The position numbers and the translations under genes are program-made. 31,498 bases of DNA from a virus: IMG/VR virus record IMGVR_UViG_3300043015_000050, positions 1 through 31,498 of that record; one strand, written 5' to 3'. Positions 30,008-31,498 of the stretch are shown piece by piece (position 1 is the stretch's first letter; every line of letters starts with the position of its first letter). Under the pieces are notes generated by a model. The model did no database searches. It worked only from the letters and a program-made list of their open reading frames with translations, and was not told where the DNA came from.

Positions 30008-30937
30008 TTATGTCATTATTACTTTTTTGATTTTACCCTCACTTATTGTATAAGTTGCTGGTATTGTCGTTATAGTGTTAGTCGTATCGTCTGAAAATGT
30101 TTCTACTATTTCTGTTACTCCGCTTGGTGTTGTAACACTACAAACATCGGCAAACCTTGTTACTGTACCATTTTCTGTTTTTATATAGCTTGTAAGGTAA
30201 CCCTCTTCTACTTGAATACCCCATACATAAGCATAAGCACTATCTGAAGTATCTGAAGCATCAACAGTTCCGTCAGTAGCTCTTGGGCTAAAAAGCGTTG
30301 AAACAGTAGAACTAGCATCAGTATTAAAAGTAGCTGATATTCTTACCCATCCATTACCGTAATCTTCAACAGAAGAGCCTACAACAGTGAAATCACTACC
30401 AGCTACGCTTGTTGTTATTGTATTGGTGCTAAATTGGTATTTTACTTCGCCTCTGTTTGGATAACTTCCTTGTTGTCGTATAGCAAAGAAATCACCCTCG
30501 CCTTTTTTAACAAACATAGAAGTAGTTATGTCTAATTCTTCAACTTCTGATTTACTTGCGCTATCAATAACATAATTTGCAGCAGTTGAAGTTCTTTGTA
30601 CTTTGTCAGCAGTATATTCTCCACTTGGTGCTATTGTTTGGTCTGCAGTTACAGTTGTACTAACTTTACTCCATACTGCATTATTTATTTGCTCTGAATA
30701 AAATTGTCTATTAACCCTCTGCGGTTCTAAAAGTAAACTTGGACAGTCGCTATTTAACCAATCTAATCTTGGGGTATCATCTACTGTTAATTCCTCAATA
30801 AGTCCATCTTTACGCACCCTTGAAGCATTACCATTTCTTTCATAATCAAAATCGCCTGTAGCATCATTAGGCAAAATAGAATATACTTTACCGCTTTTAT
30901 AACCGCTTGGTATTAGTGCTAATTTAGGATTTGTCAT
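30008..30937 (-). CDS. Tail fibre-like protein, copy B (no LamG domain)
   Basis: 309 aa. Residues about 1-255 align with copy A (731-1981): MTNPKLALIPSGYK, NASRVRKDGLIEE...PRLDWLNSDCPSLLLEPQRVN and the following beta domain. Stretches of DNA are identical, for example 142 bp at 30276-30417 against 1314-1455. After TVTRFADVC the protein turns to a short ending (SVTTPSGVTEIVETFSDD...EGKIKKVIMT), where copy A has a LamG domain. Similar short endings occur in marine phage tail proteins. Probably a fibre or fibre base at the tail tip, with the binding domain supplied by the next gene. Confidence 0.7.
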   Translation of the reverse strand: MTNPKLALIPSGYKSGKVYSILPNDATGDFDYERNGNASRVRKDGLIEELTVDDTPRLDWLNSDCPSLLLEPQRVNRQFYSEQINNAVWSKVSTTVTADQTIAPSGEYTADKVQRTSTAANYVIDSASKSEVEELDITTSMFVKKGEGDFFAIRQQGSYPNRGEVKYQFSTNTITTSVAGSDFTVVGSSVEDYGNGWVRISATFNTDASSTVSTLFSPRATDGTVDASDTSDSAYAYVWGIQVEEGYLTSYIKTENGTVTRFADVCSVTTPSGVTEIVETFSDDTTNTITTIPATYTISEGKIKKVIMT

Positions 30938-31044
30938 TTCTTCTCTTTAAATTCTTTGTAAAACCTTTTTGCCTCTTTTTCGCTTTTGCTCTCTATGTAC
31001 TGCTTTAGCTTGTTAAGGTTTATTTCTTTTACTTTATACTTCAT
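30934..31044 (-). CDS. Lys-rich 36-aa peptide, copy B
   Basis: MKYKVKEINLNKLKQYIESK... ending FKEKK. Homologous in pattern and place to the 24-aa peptide at 1978-2052. It overlaps the adaptor stop by one base and the fibre start by ATGA. Presence in both modules, with the same couplings, supports a real gene. Function unknown. Confidence 0.6.
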   Translation of the reverse strand: MKYKVKEINLNKLKQYIESKSEKEAKRFYKEFKEKK

Positions 31045-31498
31045 TACAGCACCCATCCTTTAAAAGTTGTATCACTATCTGGGCTAATATCCTCGTTAGT
31101 GTTGCTTAAATACTCTGGAAATAAGTTATTGTTAAAACATAAATAGTCTACTAATCGTGTTGAGTAGTAGTTTGCGTATTCCCTTGCTTTTCCAACTAAA
31201 TAATCTACCTCGTTTTTGTCTACGTTCTGCGCTGTTTCGCTGCTGTGTTTAAGTACAGATTTATTTGTAATTGTATACGCTGCAAATGGTATGTAATTCA
31301 TCTGCGCAAACCAAATCAATGTTGGCTGAACGTATGTGTTTACCAATGTCAAATAATCGCCACTTAATGTATCAGCTATAATGTCAGCACTAATCTTGTT
31401 GTATAAGTCTGTACCTAATAAGTTCTGTATGTCTATTTGCTGTGCAACCTTAACAAATTGTAGCATCTTGTCAATGTCTACATTCCCATCAATGATGG
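31044..31498 (-). CDS. Head-tail adaptor/connector-like protein, copy B (5' end cut by window edge)
   Basis: About 151 codons are visible. The frame is open to the right edge (IIDGNVDIDKMLQFVKVAQ), so the Met at 31466 is internal. By alignment with copy A about 16 N-terminal residues are missing. Shared parts include NLLGTDLYNKI, DTLSGDYL, LFPEYLSNTNED and the final GWVL; roughly half of the residues are identical. A phage needs only one such neck protein, so a second diverged copy is unexpected. Confidence 0.6.
   Translation of the reverse strand, partial: IIDGNVDIDKMLQFVKVAQQIDIQNLLGTDLYNKISADIIADTLSGDYLTLVNTYVQPTLIWFAQMNYIPFAAYTITNKSVLKHSSETAQNVDKNEVDYLVGKAREYANYYSTRLVDYLCFNNNLFPEYLSNTNEDISPDSDTTFKGWVL

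Noticed and set aside
31044-31466. Start of adaptor copy B at Met 31466
   Set aside because: The frame stays open to 31498 and the upstream residues align with copy A, so the true start lies beyond the edge.
1-31498. Direct terminal repeat marking a complete genome
   Set aside because: The right-end sequence does not equal the left end. The left 127 bp matches an internal site 2.1 kb from the right end.
1-31498. CRISPR array, insertion sequence, integrase or attachment site
   Set aside because: No regular repeat-spacer pattern, no transposase or recombinase frame, and no terminal inverted repeats were seen.

Overview
This window is a phage genome, or most of one. It is A+T-rich, tightly packed, and every supported gene lies on the minus strand, so transcription runs right to left. 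The host is most likely a flavobacterium or another member of Bacteroidota. Two promoters fit the Bacteroidota consensus (TTG, about 19-21 nt, TAnnTTTG), starts mostly sit behind A/T-rich leaders instead of strong Shine-Dalgarno sequences, and the structural proteins look like those of marine Bacteroidota phages. A tape measure protein, a tail tube protein and no visible sheath point to a siphovirus. I see no integrase, excisionase or CI-like repressor, so a lytic lifestyle is the simplest reading.

Layout in transcription order. (1) Right edge, 31498-27575: a head-tail adaptor (cut by the edge), a Lys-rich peptide, two receptor-binding/fibre proteins, a small conserved protein and two small ORFs, one of them holin-like. 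(2) Lysis, 27603-26678: a T7-lysozyme-type amidase and a second holin candidate. (3) A 676-bp stretch without an annotated gene, 26677-26002. It holds a promoter, a candidate structured RNA of about 400 nt ending in a good terminator, and an array of ACTATATAG elements. (4) Early/replication/recombination, 26001-18892: NinG-like protein, OB-fold protein, a small protein with an SSB-like C-terminus, DnaB/RecA-fold helicase, sigma-like factor, two PD-(D/E)XK nucleases, a lone m5C methyltransferase, a DnaA domain IV-like protein and many tiny overlapping ORFs. (5) Packaging, 18862-17361: small and large terminase subunits. (6) Tail, 17333-9931. (7) Head, 9897-2054: protease, several assembly proteins, scaffold-like protein, capsid, tail tube, portal and adaptor. 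(8) Left edge, 2052-1: a second Lys-rich peptide and two fibre genes, the last cut by the edge.

The main structural oddity is that the module adaptor, Lys-rich peptide, fibre 1, fibre 2 occurs at both ends. The adaptors are clearly diverged, while the fibre genes share long identical DNA tracts. The first 127 bp of the window equal 29265-29391 exactly, and joining there gives a circle of 29,264 bp with the fibre ORF in frame. The extra module could be a true duplication or a strain-chimeric assembly.

Expression seems to be tuned by rho-independent terminators behind the capsid and tail tube genes and just before the helicase. A recurring motif (TACGTTATATTA) precedes several late operon starts.
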